A stretch of 64,000 bases of DNA from Istiophorus platypterus (Eukaryota > Chordata > Actinopteri > Istiophoriformes > Istiophoridae), in NCBI GenBank assembly GCA_016859345.1, contig CM029131.1, positions 10,510,533 to 10,574,532 on the forward strand, in the 5' to 3' direction. Shown piece after piece: positions 26,336 to 38,475 of the stretch. The notes under the pieces were generated by a model. It made no database searches. It worked only from the letters and a program-made list of their open reading frames with translations, and was not told the DNA's origin. The first letter of the stretch is position 1, and each line of letters starts with the position of its first letter. The position numbers and the translations under genes are program-made.

Positions 26336-28564
26336 TTAATTGGACTTGGACAACACTAGAAATCTCGGGCACACAGGAATTAAATATATCAGGCTTTGAC
26401 TATATAGGATCAATTTGTTGTTTTGTTTGGTCTTTTCGTGGCATGTGTTGCCAGCCTGATCGTGTTAGCATTCTAATAAAGAAAAAACAGAGTGAAAATG
26501 TTTAATTTGACCACAGCAATCCGCAAGATGTGGTCTCAGCTCGGTTGTTGTCCTGTGCTGGAAACAAACAATGATCAATACCAGCGCCTAATTAATATTT
26601 TTTCTCTCCATGACGCAGGATTTAACCCGCGGGCACAGCGGGAGGGAGACTCGGCTCAATAATGTGTCCCTCAACGAGGAGCTCTAATCAAACTCGGAGG
26701 GCTCTTTATGAATCCTGTTGCATTCAGAGCCTCGTTTCCATTCCCTCGTCCCTCAAGGCAAGGTAAAACAGTCCCGAGGTATATGAGAAAAAGGCTCTGT
26801 ACTTTGTGCCGCATGAGTGGCCTTCACCCGGAGTCCGGTCAGTTGAAATGGAAATGACGGGTTCTTCGCACTGAGGGGAAATAATAAAGCATAAACATGC
26901 ATACAAAGCAGCGAGGTAAACATGAAAAAGAAAGAGTAACAGCGATGACTCTAGCAAACCTGGCGCCTTGACCGATCTAATTGTCAGCGTCATTTGCAGG
27001 ACAAGGTTACATAACTCATCAAATGGGGAGCCGCAGAGGGACGTAAAACTGCAGCACATAAACAACTCAGAAGGGGGTTTTAAGTTGTTTTTTTTTTTTT
27101 TTTTTTTTTTACATAAAGTCAAGATGAGTGGGTTCAAGGCTCTGGAAAACTTGAAAGTGTCGCCAGTAAGCAAAAGCGGTAATATCAAATAAAAAACAAA
27201 CAAAAAAAACATATTTAGATAGGCTATAAAATGGGAAAAGACTTGGATGATTGATGGCGTCTCTCTAGCTTTCATCTTTTGACTCACAAAAGGGTTGTCA
27301 GCACAAAAACATGCCCGTGGGAACCAATTGAAGTGAGAATAACATATCTGGTCCATAGTGTAGATTAATTAGGACTCAGTTTTGATGATTTTTACTGAGT
27401 CTGGAGCAGAAATTCATGTGAAAGCCAAAGAGAACCAGGATGAAACGTGGGAACAAGGGGAAATAGGAAGCGACTGAGGCACATTAACAAACAGAGAGCA
27501 GTCATCAAAGCCCCCGAGGGGACGTATCCCATTGCACTCCTTTTGAATGCGCAATGTCTTCTTGCCACAACAATGTACTCAGTCAACAGTCAAAGGGGGA
27601 GATAACAGACACGGTGGCAGCTTCCGTCTCTGCAATAAGTGAGAATGTGGAACACCAGCAGCGAGACTCAGCAGAGTGCCAATCAATACCGGCTCCATGT
27701 TCGCTGTGACTACAGTAATTATCATCACCATCCACAGGAAATGGCATGTTGTTTGGGCTTAGCAGAAGGTCAAGAGCAGATTGGCGATACACGATGTTTC
27801 CATGGCAGCAGCGTGTGGAAACGCCGCTCCGTCCGGCGATCATAAATCTGCCCGGCTCATCTGTTTGTTTTGGAATTCATTTGCGCTGTCAGTGTGGAGT
27901 CATCACCGGGGGATTGTTAAAAAGGTTGAAAGATTTCATCTGGTGCTTTCCCTGACATAGGTGACCGTGATCGCGGTCCTTAAAGCACTGGAGAAGACCG
28001 TGTTGGTGGAGTAATGTCTGAGATTAGACACCTGTGTGCCAAAGTCATTCAGGGCTCCAGGAGGGAACATTATGCACTGAAGTCATCCTAAATCTGTTTA
28101 CGTACAAAACCTCCGGGTCAAAAAGCCCTTAAATAGTTGCACATAAGGGAATAAATCAGCATTTCACTTGTTTCCCAGCAGCACGCCCAGTGATTTCGTG
28201 TATGATTCGGTACAGTCGCTCAAGCACAACCTGTGATCAAAGCAATCTTCTCCAAATCTTTCGTATGACTGTTATTATGTCCCTTTTTCATATTTAGTAA
28301 GGAAAGCAAGTAGGCCCGCAAGTTTGACCCATGGCTTTGCACAAAATAAATGCAGTATAAGTTGCATTTACAGGCTATGGCGTGTTTGTCGTTTGCATGA
28401 TTTAGATTTACATTCAAAATATACAAATATATGAATAATATATACAAATACACATTCAGAAAAGAATATGTGGACACATATATATTCTTTCCGAGTTTAA
28501 AACTGTTTATATACAATCAGACATTATTATCATTATGATCATTATCTATCATCATTTTTAATTC
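26336..28564. other. Intergenic, no gene seen
   Basis: Bases 26560-26760 and 27590-27960 are unique, free of simple repeats and dense in homeodomain/SOX/GATA-type cores (CTAATTAATATT, AACAATG, GTAATTATCATC). A 25-base T run is at about 27086-27110. The last 500 bases before the lancl1 promoter are AT-rich. Confidence 0.35.
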
Positions 28565-28930
28565 GGTGGGCTGCAGTAATCCTTCCGGAGCGGCAGGTGG
28601 CGGCATCGCGCCACCTCCCGCTGACATCCGGTGGGGAGAAGAAGCTCGACCGTCAGCAGCGCGGCGGCCGCCGAGGTACCTGTCCGCGCCGACACCTGCG
28701 GCTCCGTCACCTGCGGCTCCGTCCCGGGGAACTCTTCCCTCCTGCGCCGATACCACATAGTTCACATTTAGAATTCGTTTCCATTCGCACTTTCACGACA
28801 CAGTTTTTGCGCGTCCGGGCGCTGTAGCCGCTAGCCTTAGCGCAGCGGTGCGTAGAGAAGCTAACTGCGGGGCTAAAGCTCCCGCTGGCCCGTGTGTGGG
28901 CGTGTGTCGCCCCGCGGAGCCGACTGGCTG
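28565..28930 (+). promoter_or_regulatory. lancl1: CpG-rich promoter region of lancl1
   Basis: A CpG-dense block begins abruptly after AT-rich DNA and ends a few hundred bases before the first coding exon of lancl1. It holds an ETS-type CTTCCGG site at 28582-28588 and a perfect 15-bp tandem duplication at 28693-28722 containing a CACCTG E-box. There is no clear TATA box, as expected for a broadly expressed gene. A non-coding exon 1 should lie here because the coding exon at 29061 is preceded by a good splice acceptor. Candidate donors are GAG/GTACCT at 28675/28676 and GCG/GTGCGT at 28847/28848. I cannot choose between them or place the transcription start. Confidence 0.7.
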
Positions 28931-29060
28931 CGTGTTATTGAACCGATAGCTCACTTGTTTTAGCCTCCCTGTATAGTTCACCCCTCCTCTCGCCTGCGCC
29001 TCGTATTGCCTCATCTCTCTCTCACTTATTATCATTGTTTTTTTTTTTTATCTGACCCAG

Positions 29061-29095
29061 ATATAAAGCGCCGGAGCCGTAACGAGGCTGTGACG
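29061..29095 (+). other. lancl1: lancl1 5' UTR part of the first coding exon
   Basis: A strong pyrimidine tract ending in CAG (29041-29060) is followed by 35 non-coding bases before the initiator ATG. This indicates that the leader is spliced and that an upstream untranslated exon exists. Confidence 0.65.
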
Positions 29096-32000
29096 ATGGA
29101 CACGAGAGCCCTGAGGAACCCGTACCCGGACTATGACGGGAACCCGGCCTCCACGCAGGCGCTCTTCGACTCCCAGGGAAAGGTAACGCAGCTGTGCGGG
29201 CCGCCGAGGCGTGCGTACATGTGCGTGTGTGTGTGTGTGTGCGTGTATCCTCAGTATTTGTAATCTTTCTTTACCTTCAGCTCACATCAGAGTTTGCCCA
29301 GAGGGTGAGCAGCAAGGTCAGCGAGCTTTTAGCCGTCATGGAAAATGGGCTGAAGGCTGCAGATCCAAGAGACTGCACCAGTTACACTGGCTGGGCAGGT
29401 GATGACACCATTACACATCTGTTATTTAGAAGTGACATGATTTGCCCCGATATAAGGGAACTTCACTGATGTGAACATATGAAAACCCAGTGCCGAGAGG
29501 TAAAGGCTAGACGTGGGACCGTGATGCTCACTGCAGCCAGTCTTTTCTCTTAATATATTTCTATTTTAAAGGCATCTGAAACACTTTTCCATCTGGTTGA
29601 AAGGTGCCTTTGCAGCATAGGAGAATTAAAAATGGTTTATTTGATTTCAGGGATGCTGTGTATGATGATTGTCATAATTGATTAATCCCCTGTTGTCTTG
29701 ATGATTAATGGTTTTTGAACATATAAACTATTGATGGCAATTTCCCATTTCTTGTCTTGTCCGAACTGTCCAAGTTTAATTGTTAGTTCTTAGTTTAGTA
29801 ACACAGAAGATGAATAAATCCAGAAAATATTCACAATTAAGAAGCTGCAACTGGAAAATTTTTGGCATTTTTGCTTAAGAATTGATTGGTCCATAATCAA
29901 AACCATTACATTTTCTGCGTATGCTTTACTGTACTTTAGAATATTTCAGTTTCGGTCAATCTTGAGTATTGCAGATGTGCACATATTCTAATATTAGATT
30001 GTTTTGTAGGCCGCCAGATGTGCAGCCTCACTACAGTTATGATTTAAATCAAGAAATGTTTCTGATTTAGTTCCCAAGGTTTACATCATTAACGTGTACC
30101 CGTCTGTTTGTCTGCAGGCATTGCTCTGCTCTACTTGCACCTGCACAGTGTGTTCAAGGAAGACTCCTTCCTTCAAAGAGCTCTGGAGTACGTCAGCCAC
30201 AGCCTGAGGTGTCTGACCCGACGCCATGACGTCACCTTCCTGTGCGGGGATGCAGGGCCGCTGGCTGTGGCTGCTGTGGTCTATCATCGCCTGCAGAGGG
30301 GGCAAGAGACTGATGAGTGCATCAACAGGTCGTGTAGAATAAACACAGTAGTCACGGCCAATGTATTATTTATTTATTTACTTATTTAAAGATCGTTCTG
30401 ACTCGTGAATGTTGTTAATTTTTTTTTCCCCTGCACCCCCTTCTCAGACTGCTGCAGTATCACCAGACTGTGGTGAAGGGGTCGGGGGGGCTGCCAGATG
30501 AGCTCCTCTATGGGCGGGTGGGCTACCTCTACTCCCTCGTCTTCATCAACCAGCAGCTTGGGCAAGACAAGATCCCACTGCAGTACATCCAACAGGTGGG
30601 TCAGGATGAGGAAACGGTCTGAGACAAAGATGTAGTATGAGAAATATGTTTGCATCCTTCTAATAGTCCACATAGGGACTTTTTCTTAGTCAGTGCCCTC
30701 CTATGTTCTGTGTATTACTACAGTAACTGCAGAGCCTCTTTGACCCTAAAGATAATGGGAAATGAAAAAGAAAAAAAAGAAGGAAATAATGTAGCATGAG
30801 CAAATATTAAGTCGAGACATTCTGGTTATAATCTGGCTTCTTTAACTTCTGTGTCACTCCCCCTGATGATTTTGATCCACCCCTTTGGCCCTAAATTGCT
30901 CAGTCTTGCACATATTGATGTCCATTTCCTCTAATTTTTCCTTCATCGATTTCTTCTAATTGGACAGATGAGGTGTGTCTCTTGAGTCGGGATGTGTTGC
31001 TTCCTTCCTCAGATCAGCGGGGCCGTGCTGGCATCGGGTGACCACCTCAGCAGGAAGTTCAGGGTCCAGAACCAGAGCCCTCTAATGTACGAGTGGTACC
31101 AGGAGCAGTATGTCGGCGCAGCCCACGGACTGGCTGGCATCTACTACTTCCTCATGCAGGTAAGGCGAGCAGGCTATGACCAGTCTTGATCTTTAGATTG
31201 GATGCTTTTGGAGCCATCTTAAAGGATGTTGCTTTTAAGTAGCTTAATTTTGCTTAAATTCAAAATACATTCACTTATGCACTTAGTGTTAACAAATGAA
31301 TCATCCACAAACTTAGGGGTATATTATCTATTGGTTGAACATGTATCCTGCATCATTTTGATCAAATCAATAAAGATGCTCAATTTACAATGATATGAAC
31401 CAATGAAAAGGAACTATTTTTCACCTTTGAGAAGCCGGAATCAGATAATGGCTTTTTTGGCATTTTTGCTTGATAAAGAACTGAAACAAATCATCAGTAC
31501 CAAAATCATTGTTGGTAAATTGCTCAGACAAGGAATCCGCTAAATAACTAATTGTTTCATCAGCGAAATCAGCCTAGTGTGATAAACGCCACCTGTTACT
31601 TCTTCACTCTCCGTTAAGCACAATCTAATCTCCCTCACAGCCAGGCTTCGTCGCCAGCGAGGAGGATGTGCACAGGCTGGTGAAGCCCAGCGTCGACCAT
31701 GTCTGCCGTCTCAAGTTCCCCTCGGGGAACTACCCGCCCTGCATCGGGGACGACCGGGACCTGCTGGTGCACTGGTGCCACGGCTCGCCGGGGGTCATCT
31801 ACATGCTCCTGCAGGCGTACAAGGTAGAGACTGAGTTACTACTGCAGTTGTTTTTTTTCCCCCAAATAAAGGTTGATGAAATATCTTTCACTGATAATCT
31901 AATGTTAGAAAGATTAAAAAAATCTTTGTTGACAAGAGTCATGATGCCATCTTGTGGTGAAGTTTAGGAAATTTCTCAGCTGAGGTAATGATATTTGTGA

Positions 32001-34554
32001 CTCATGAAATTAATGGATGTCTACATCTTTTTTTCTGTTTCATATTTCAAAAATAATGGTAACGTGTGAAAAATAATTTCATTTTACTGACAACAAATGT
32101 TTTCCTTTTCTGTCAGGCTTTTGCCCTGACTTTTTTTTTTTTTTTCAAGATAAAGAGTTTTATTAAGGAAAAAAGCTTAATGAGGACACCATCATTGAAA
32201 ATTTCATTGAGATAAACAAAACCATAAATTCCTACGTTCTAATTGAACTCTTTCCCGTCCGCTTCATCCCTCGTTCCAGGCCTTCGGCATCCCTCATTAC
32301 CTGGAGGCCGCCTTGCAGTGTGGAGAGGTGGTGTGGCGGTGGGGATTGCTGAAGAAGGGCTATGGGCTGTGTCACGGCGCGGCCGGCAATGCCTACACCT
32401 TCCTGGCTCTCTACCGGCAAACGCAGGACCCCAAGCACCTTTACAGAGCCTGCATGGTGAGAGCACAAGGAAGCGACTTAATAATATAATCCGCATACAT
32501 CGTTGGCACGGTGCAGTAACCGTGATCAAACAACTGTGAATATTAATTGTGGCGCTCCAGCAGAGCATCTGTCTCAATTAGTGTCCAAATACGTGATTAA
32601 TGCTTCGTTGGTTTGACACTAAGTCAAACCGGAGCTGATTGAGAGGCAGAAATAAACGTCGTTTTTAAATGCTCTATTTAACCAGGTAAGATGAGCGAGC
32701 ATTTAAACTTAAAATCAAAAGTATTGTCTCTTTGTATGCACGTCTAGTTTTAGTGCTTATCCTGAAAATAACAGCATTTTCTACCAAATGAGAACACTTT
32801 AGAGGGAAGAATTTAAAAGGAAGATAAACAAAATAAATCATCCTTTAATAAGAAAATCAGTGAAAAAATTGAATTTTATTACAGGCTCATGTATTTCACG
32901 TTCACCTGCAGAATGTCTCTGCTGGTTGAGAGATTTGACAGCTTCTTTGCCATTTAAACAAGTTAATAAGCACAATTCTTATAACCCACCGTGTATCTAT
33001 AGGTGTGTTATGCAACCATAACAGAAGAGGTCTATTATTAGGCTTTTATTTTAATGATTTATCTTGCGTCTGTTTTCTCATTTTCTCCAATGTGGACGCA
33101 GTGATCTGAAACGCATATTAATTGCAATCAGTCATAGCCCAGTTTGGCTGCTCGTGAGCCTTAAAATCTAAAATCTTTCCAGAAGTGGTCGGCATGTGAG
33201 AGGGTAGGGGGCTTTTTGTTTATTGACAATGGGTCGTTCGCGGTGTTGCGTCGAATCGGGGCGAGCGAGGGCGGTAACCAGCTCTCGCTGTATCCGCTCC
33301 AGGTGGCAAGAGTCCCACACTGAACTTTCATTAACATAAATCTATTCTTAGAGGATGGAAATGGACCCTTGAGATGTCTTACCTAAGCTCTGCTCCGCAC
33401 TCCCGGTGCCGCAGAGCGACATTGTGGCCATAAGCTGACACCTCGACAGATGCTAGGATTTCACTGAGTGGAGCATGATTTTCAGTGGTTGTTGACACTC
33501 CTCGCTGTTCTCCTGGGACGCCTCGGCTACGGTGCCCTGTTGTGATACAATGGGAATGTTACTATGACACCGCCTGTCTCGGCTCTGTCTGTCCCTACAG
33601 TTTGCAGACTGGTGCATGAACTACGGCAAACATGGATGCCGGACACCGGACACTCCCTTCTCGCTGTTCGAAGGTAATGTGAAGATGTGCTCTACTCGCC
33701 AAAAATAACTTGTTATAATGATGCTCGGCTCCTTTCTAAAAAAAAGAAAGAAGATCCCAGAATAGAGGTGATTAGCTATAATTGGAGCAGTCATTTTCAT
33801 CAAGTCTTGTGTCATTGTGTTTGTATGGGGAACAAAACAACAGAAACAGGCCTGCAATAAATACCAGTTTGCCTGTTCCTGCTTGGCAAAATACCCACGT
33901 TCATTAAGAATCCAGAACTGGCCTTGCTCTTGTAAAACTTTTGATCTCTCCTTACTCTTTTTCTATAAACTCAGAGCAAAGCTGGTAGCAGCTCCACACT
34001 TTTGCCAACAGTGGTGTTTGGAACTTTCATCCTTGCCAAGTTGCATTTTTACAGGTTTTTCTTTTTTTTTGGGGGGGGGGGGTTGCTGCATCAGCATATA
34101 TAGGGGTATAGCAGGTTAACAAGAGAGTCATGTGGGTCAGGGGAAGCAGATTATATGAAGTGCCTTAGCTAAGGGTTTCTTATATTTACATACATATTTA
34201 GAAAAAGTACAAAAATATTTTTAAAATATTTATATTTATTTTATTTATTTATATTCGTAATATATACATAGATTGTATGTTTACCTATGCAGGAGCTCTG
34301 ATGCTGTGTAACAAAGGAAATATAAAGAGAAATGGCATCAAAAATTAAACCAAAGTTAAACCAATATATCAGACAGTATAAAAAAAAATGAATGAGCTGT
34401 TTTACTGTATCTTTGTCTCTGGTGTTTGTGTCAACATCTGTAGCTGTGAACTCACCGTGTCACTCAAATGTCCGCAGGCATGGCGGGCACCATCTATTTC
34501 CTGGCCGACCTCCTGCAGCCAACAAGAGCGAGGTTCCCGGCCTTTGAGGTGTAA
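29096..34554 (+). CDS. lancl1: LanC-like protein 1 (glutathione-binding, zinc-dependent LanC family)
   Basis: Nine coding exons: 29096-29182, 29281-29398, 30118-30328, 30448-30595, 31013-31159, 31641-31823, 32280-32456, 33601-33673, 34478-34554. All junctions are GT-AG and in phase, giving 406 residues (human LANCL1 has 399). Seven GxxG motifs of the LanC alpha/alpha-barrel are visible at residues 66-69, 112-115, 161-164, 227-230, 285-288, 331-334 and 382-385. The zinc ligands are Cys283 (in HWCHG), Cys329 and His330 (in LCHGAAG). The C-terminus ARFPAFEV matches the vertebrate family. Family members bind glutathione and are reported to add it to dehydroalanine/dehydrobutyrine residues in proteins; they are cytosolic or membrane-associated. 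The start is the ATG beginning MDTRALRNPYP. It lies 35 bases inside an exon whose acceptor ends at 29060, so the in-frame ATG at 29006 is intronic. Alternatives LANCL2 and LANCL3 are less likely given the MYL1/ACADL neighbours and the lack of an N-terminal extension. Confidence 0.97.
29670..29910 (-). repeat. Degenerate teleost interspersed repeat (ATTAATCG family) in lancl1 intron
   Basis: Read on the minus strand, this intron segment carries the familiar order of phrases of a common fish repeat: AAGCAAAAATGCCAAAAATT, then GCAGCTTCT, then TGAATATTTTCTGG, then a tract near ACTAAACT. The attribution is from memory of fish genomes; other copies lie in this window. Confidence 0.65.
31405..31560 (-). 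repeat. Second diverged ATTAATCG-family repeat in lancl1 intron
   Basis: It contains GAGAAGCCGGAATCAGATAA, GGCATTTTTGCTTGATAAAG and CTGAAACAAATCAT in the order expected for the same family as 29670-29910. It is strongly diverged and lacks sharp ends. Confidence 0.5.
32457..33600 (+). other. lancl1: Longest lancl1 intron, with a unique enhancer-like part
   Basis: The first half is AT-rich with nothing recognisable. From about 33020 to 33590 the sequence is unique, of mixed base composition and free of simple repeats. It contains TTTGTTTATTGACAATGG at 33215-33232, which combines a forkhead-like TGTTTA and an inverted pair of SOX-like cores (ATTG-A-CAAT). No exon-like frame is present. A regulatory role is only a guess. 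Confidence 0.3.
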
Positions 34555-35190
34555 ACGTTCCTCCGCAGGTAGTCCGTGAAAAATATGACAAGCAGAGGAT
34601 CCACGCTTGTCCTGTCTGTCACACTCATGCATGGAAACACTGCACGCGGTCACACCCATACTTCACGGCCGACTTCGCCCCCCATTCCGGACATCGCGCC
34701 GTGTTTTTCCTGCTCTTCCCTGCTGGGAGCTTGACGTTGCTGTTAACAGGATAAATCCTATGCTCACATCTCAACTCATAGGCATCCCAAAGATGTAAAA
34801 GGTGATAGCTTCTCTAGCTCTTTTTGGTTTTATTTATGTGTATAAATTTAACTCCTGTTTTATGATATCTTGCTGTCACTCATACGCTCTTTAGGATTTC
34901 AGCAGAAAAGAAGGAAACAATTTTCAATTTAAATTAAAATCGCTGCATAAGTAAATGGTGTTTTATTAGCACTTAAAAAAATGTAGATTTGTGTTTTTCT
35001 ATAAGCTTGTTATGTTAAAAAGGAAATGGCTACTTTAGTTTCCTGTTCTGTTTTCTTTTTAAGAGAAACATCAGCAGCAAAGCTAGTTACAATGCACTAA
35101 GGGTTTAACCCCAAAGCTCTGTGTGTGAGCTGTCACCTGTCCTTGGCTCCGTCTGGCCAATAAACTATGTGTCTGTTTTTGTTTTTTGTT
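34555..35190 (+). other. lancl1: lancl1 3' UTR
   Basis: Non-coding sequence from the TAA stop to the first well-formed polyadenylation signal, AATAAA at 35159-35164, which is followed by a GT-rich stretch. The UTR includes AT-rich tracts. The end point is inferred. Confidence 0.6.
35159..35164 (+). promoter_or_regulatory. lancl1: Polyadenylation signal of lancl1
   Basis: Canonical AATAAA followed within 30 bases by a T/G-rich element; about 600 bases after the stop codon. Confidence 0.6.
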
Positions 35191-38100
35191 TTTTTTTTTT
35201 GCAGCTGTTGCTCCGTAGTGAATATTTCAGTACCTTTGTGTAAATATGCAGTAGCAAAGAGAAGCCACAGGGGGGTGACGGAGAGCCGACATGTACATAA
35301 AAATCTGACACCTGACCCCCACCTGGCAAATGAAGTAACGGTCATAGGCACGGCGCGACACTCACCTTGAAATGTTGCTACCTCATGAGTAGCTGTTTTG
35401 AGAGTCACATTATCACACTGATGAAGTCGAATATCCCATTTTCAGGGGAGATATGGATGCCCCTTATCAGATGGTTTAAAAAAATGTCCATGGTTTGATT
35501 TGCTTGACTTAATTATGTGAGAAAATGTCTTTGAAAACTAAATGAAAACACAAATATTTAGAAATTCTGAGCACAGGACATCTCTCTCATTGTCAACACT
35601 CAATTGTGAGATCTATCGGGCAAGGGAAGCCATGTATGACACTAATAAATGTCTAAAATTCCTCCGTCCCTTCCTCCACGGGACACTTGGCTCAGCTGGT
35701 CCCATCTCAATTCCAAATAAGGCTCATGTAACACCCTGAAAACCGAGCAGCGACACAATGCCACCGCTCTTTTTTAAGCCCCCTGCCTGGGCTTCTTTAT
35801 GACCCGGGGGCCAGCTGGAGTCTTGGAGAGTCTTGGAGGGGCTTGGGGGGGGGTTACTATACCGGTGAGTCTTGAGGAGCAGGAGCGCTAATTTTCTCCA
35901 CCCCCACCTCCCAGCTCTACGGACCCGGCCCATGATAGGAGAAACCGAACACCTCGGGCAGGAATGGGGGTAAAAATAGTGCTCATCTGTCCAGGGGTGT
36001 GGTCTCCCAGACATGTCTTTCAATCTGATTCACTTACACCTACAAATGTCCTCCGGCCTTTTTCCCTCCTTACCACCGGACTATACTCTGTAATACAAGG
36101 CTGATGATGTTAGGCCTCCTGCAGTCTGGTGGCACGAACACGCTGTTAGTCAATTATCTAATCCTGTGACACACAGTCTAAGTATGTGTCTGTCTGCACT
36201 TACCCTTCCTTTGAGATGGGTCCTTATGTCATTATTGTCAAACTTTGAAAGGGAAAAAATGTTTCGCCCCAAAACCGCATGCTCACGATTTTTGAGTTCT
36301 GATTATTTATAATGCGAGAAAAAAGATGTTTTAAGTATATAAACGTTTGCATTTCTGACACACCGACATGATGATATTCAGGCAAAGGCCAAAGGTGTTT
36401 GGCCCATCAAAAACACGGGACGTCCACTGTACAAAGCACAGAATCCACACAGGCAGGAAATCACATGCAAGGACTGAGCAGATTACATCAGGGAAACATT
36501 ATACAGAGTCAACGCTGACATTTAATTACTCAGATTCCCCCTGGTCATGAAAATCCTGAGGCAAATATAGAATTGTATTAGTCTTTTCCAACTCCAGAAG
36601 TTAAAGAATACTGATCCTTAACCATATATTTCATTATGTCAAGTGTTCGTCAAGTTTTCATGACACTATAATGTCCCAACAGTCATAATAAGAAATGTTT
36701 ACCTTATGTTAATCCTCGCTTAGAGGTGAAAGTAGTTCACCTGGGTCAAAGAAAGAACGTTTATCAATGTTTTCACTGTGGATTAAAAAGACATGACCAA
36801 CTCTTCCAAGTCAGAAGTTACTGTTCTCTATCTCTGTGAGAATAAGAGTACTGGTCTTGTATTTTGATTTGATCAGTCCATAATTTCATGACCTTATTAA
36901 TACAAATATATTCCAAAACATTTACATACTGAATATGCAGCAGATATCCGATGTGTGTGTGGGAAGGGTAGAGCCAGATATTACGGATGCAGACCGCATC
37001 TCGCACAGAGCACTTGGACTTTAATGCAGTAATAATTAAAAAATAGGCACAATTTTACGGTAATGGTTGAAAGAATGGTAAAATATGACACCAAGAAGCC
37101 CAAAACTCCTCACAAAGTTAATCTTGAATTTATCCTTATTCAGATGCAAAACACATATTTCTAGTCATTACAACAAAACAAAGTAGATTTCCAAAGAAAA
37201 AAACCTTTTCTAGGTGGATAAATGTATAGAAAATACATACATCATTGTCTCTGAAACTACAAACAGGTCAGTTTGAATGCTTAATCAGTTTTTTGACAAA
37301 ACGACACCAACCTGGGGTTCACTGACAGTGTTTGCTTTTTCCTGAGCTTTCAACCATGTCGCAATAAAAAGTTTTAAGAAAAAGGGACCTTTAGCTGGGA
37401 TAACACAGTCTCTGGGCTCAAAATGAGCTTTTCTCTCAGGCAGGGTAAATAAACGCAATTAGTTCTACAGCCCCTCCAACAGAAAATCTTGATGACAAAC
37501 CTTTATTAGGTCCCATTAAAGTAAATAAACTGTGCAAACGATTTTGGCAGAAGGTTTTTGCTTGGGACCATTTCCAAGACAACATCCATCCTAAATTTAC
37601 TCTCCTGGATGAGTTTTACTGCATTTTTTGTTTTATGCGTCTGCAGCATGAAGCAAACTCCTTTTGGTTCTGCCAACAGCGCCTCAGGGAACTCTGGGGA
37701 AGACAGAGCTTGTTTGTTGTGCCACTCAAATCAGCCACAAAAAGAATTAACTTTACACTGTCTTTGTTCCTTAATGCATTGCAGATAATCGGGTGCATTT
37801 TCTCTGATTTCCAATACACCGAAACGTAATGTCAATAAACCTCATATTGTGGCATTGTGAAACCAAAGTATGTCAAGTTCAGTAAATTAACTTCTTAAAA
37901 ACCTATTTGAATGGAATGAACTTTTTAAAAGTTTTTTGCTCTGCTGCTATTTAACCATAAGAGGAGGAGCAGGCTCACTGTTTAAAAATACCACCTTGTA
38001 AATGAGCCCTCTGGTCTTGGACCCCCCTCTGAAGTGGGGCACTAGGTAGCTGAGTTTTCAGATTTTCACCGACAGGGATCCACCACACACCTCTCCCAGA

Positions 38101-38223
38101 GGACAAAACATTTTAATGACAAATCAACAAAAGCACCTTTTTTTCCCTTAATAGAAATCAGTTTAAAACTGTTCAAAATCTTGAGTCCCGGGACTCGGAG
38201 TCTTGACACAGTTCCCGGGCCTT
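35191..38223. other. Intergenic region lancl1 to myosin light chain gene
   Basis: About 3 kb of AT-rich DNA without credible coding frames. I looked for the Ala/Pro/Lys-rich first exon of the long MLC1f isoform and did not find it. Weak muscle-type motifs occur near the 3' end (CTATTTAACC near 37948, a TAAAAATA run near 37983), as well as scattered E-boxes such as CACCTG at 36738-36743. Confidence 0.5.
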
Positions 38224-38405
38224 CTATAAATAGCCCTGTCCCCTTCTAAAGGCCTACTCCCGCTGCTCCGAGGGCACACGGCTCTCCTTTCCGTTTGCCC
38301 TAAGAAAGTTAAAGATGTTCCAACATGTCATCTGATCCGCCTCATTAGCATACATGACATCACATGCCCGGGATAAATAAGAGGGGGCTTTGACCATGGC
38401 TCAGG
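38224..38405 (+). promoter_or_regulatory. mylz3: Muscle promoter of the MLC3-type gene: MEF2 site, E-box, TATA box
   Basis: A perfect MEF2 consensus CTATAAATAG lies at 38224-38233, an E-box CACATG at 38361-38366 and a TATA-like ATAAATAA at 38373-38380. The last places the transcription start near 38400-38405, about 75 bases before the initiator ATG. MEF2 plus E-box is the usual signature of skeletal muscle promoters. The site assignments rest on consensus match only. Confidence 0.7.
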
Positions 38406-38475
38406 ACCACTCTGTCTGGGGGACTTCAGCTTCTCATCTTCTTTCTTTCCGCTCGTCAGGCTCCTACTCTCCAAA

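Noticed and set aside
26724..27356. 210-codon minus-strand frame
   Set aside because: Contains a Lys run from a T homopolymer and resembles no family I know; the base composition is non-coding.
1..28564. Search for cps1 or other exons upstream of lancl1
   Set aside because: No frame with recognisable protein similarity and splice sites was seen; absence is by eye only, and a tblastn search would decide.
29006..29095. Upstream in-frame ATG extending lancl1 by 30 residues
   Set aside because: It lies before a strong splice acceptor (pyrimidine tract and CAG at 29060) and encodes sequence unlike the family N-terminus.
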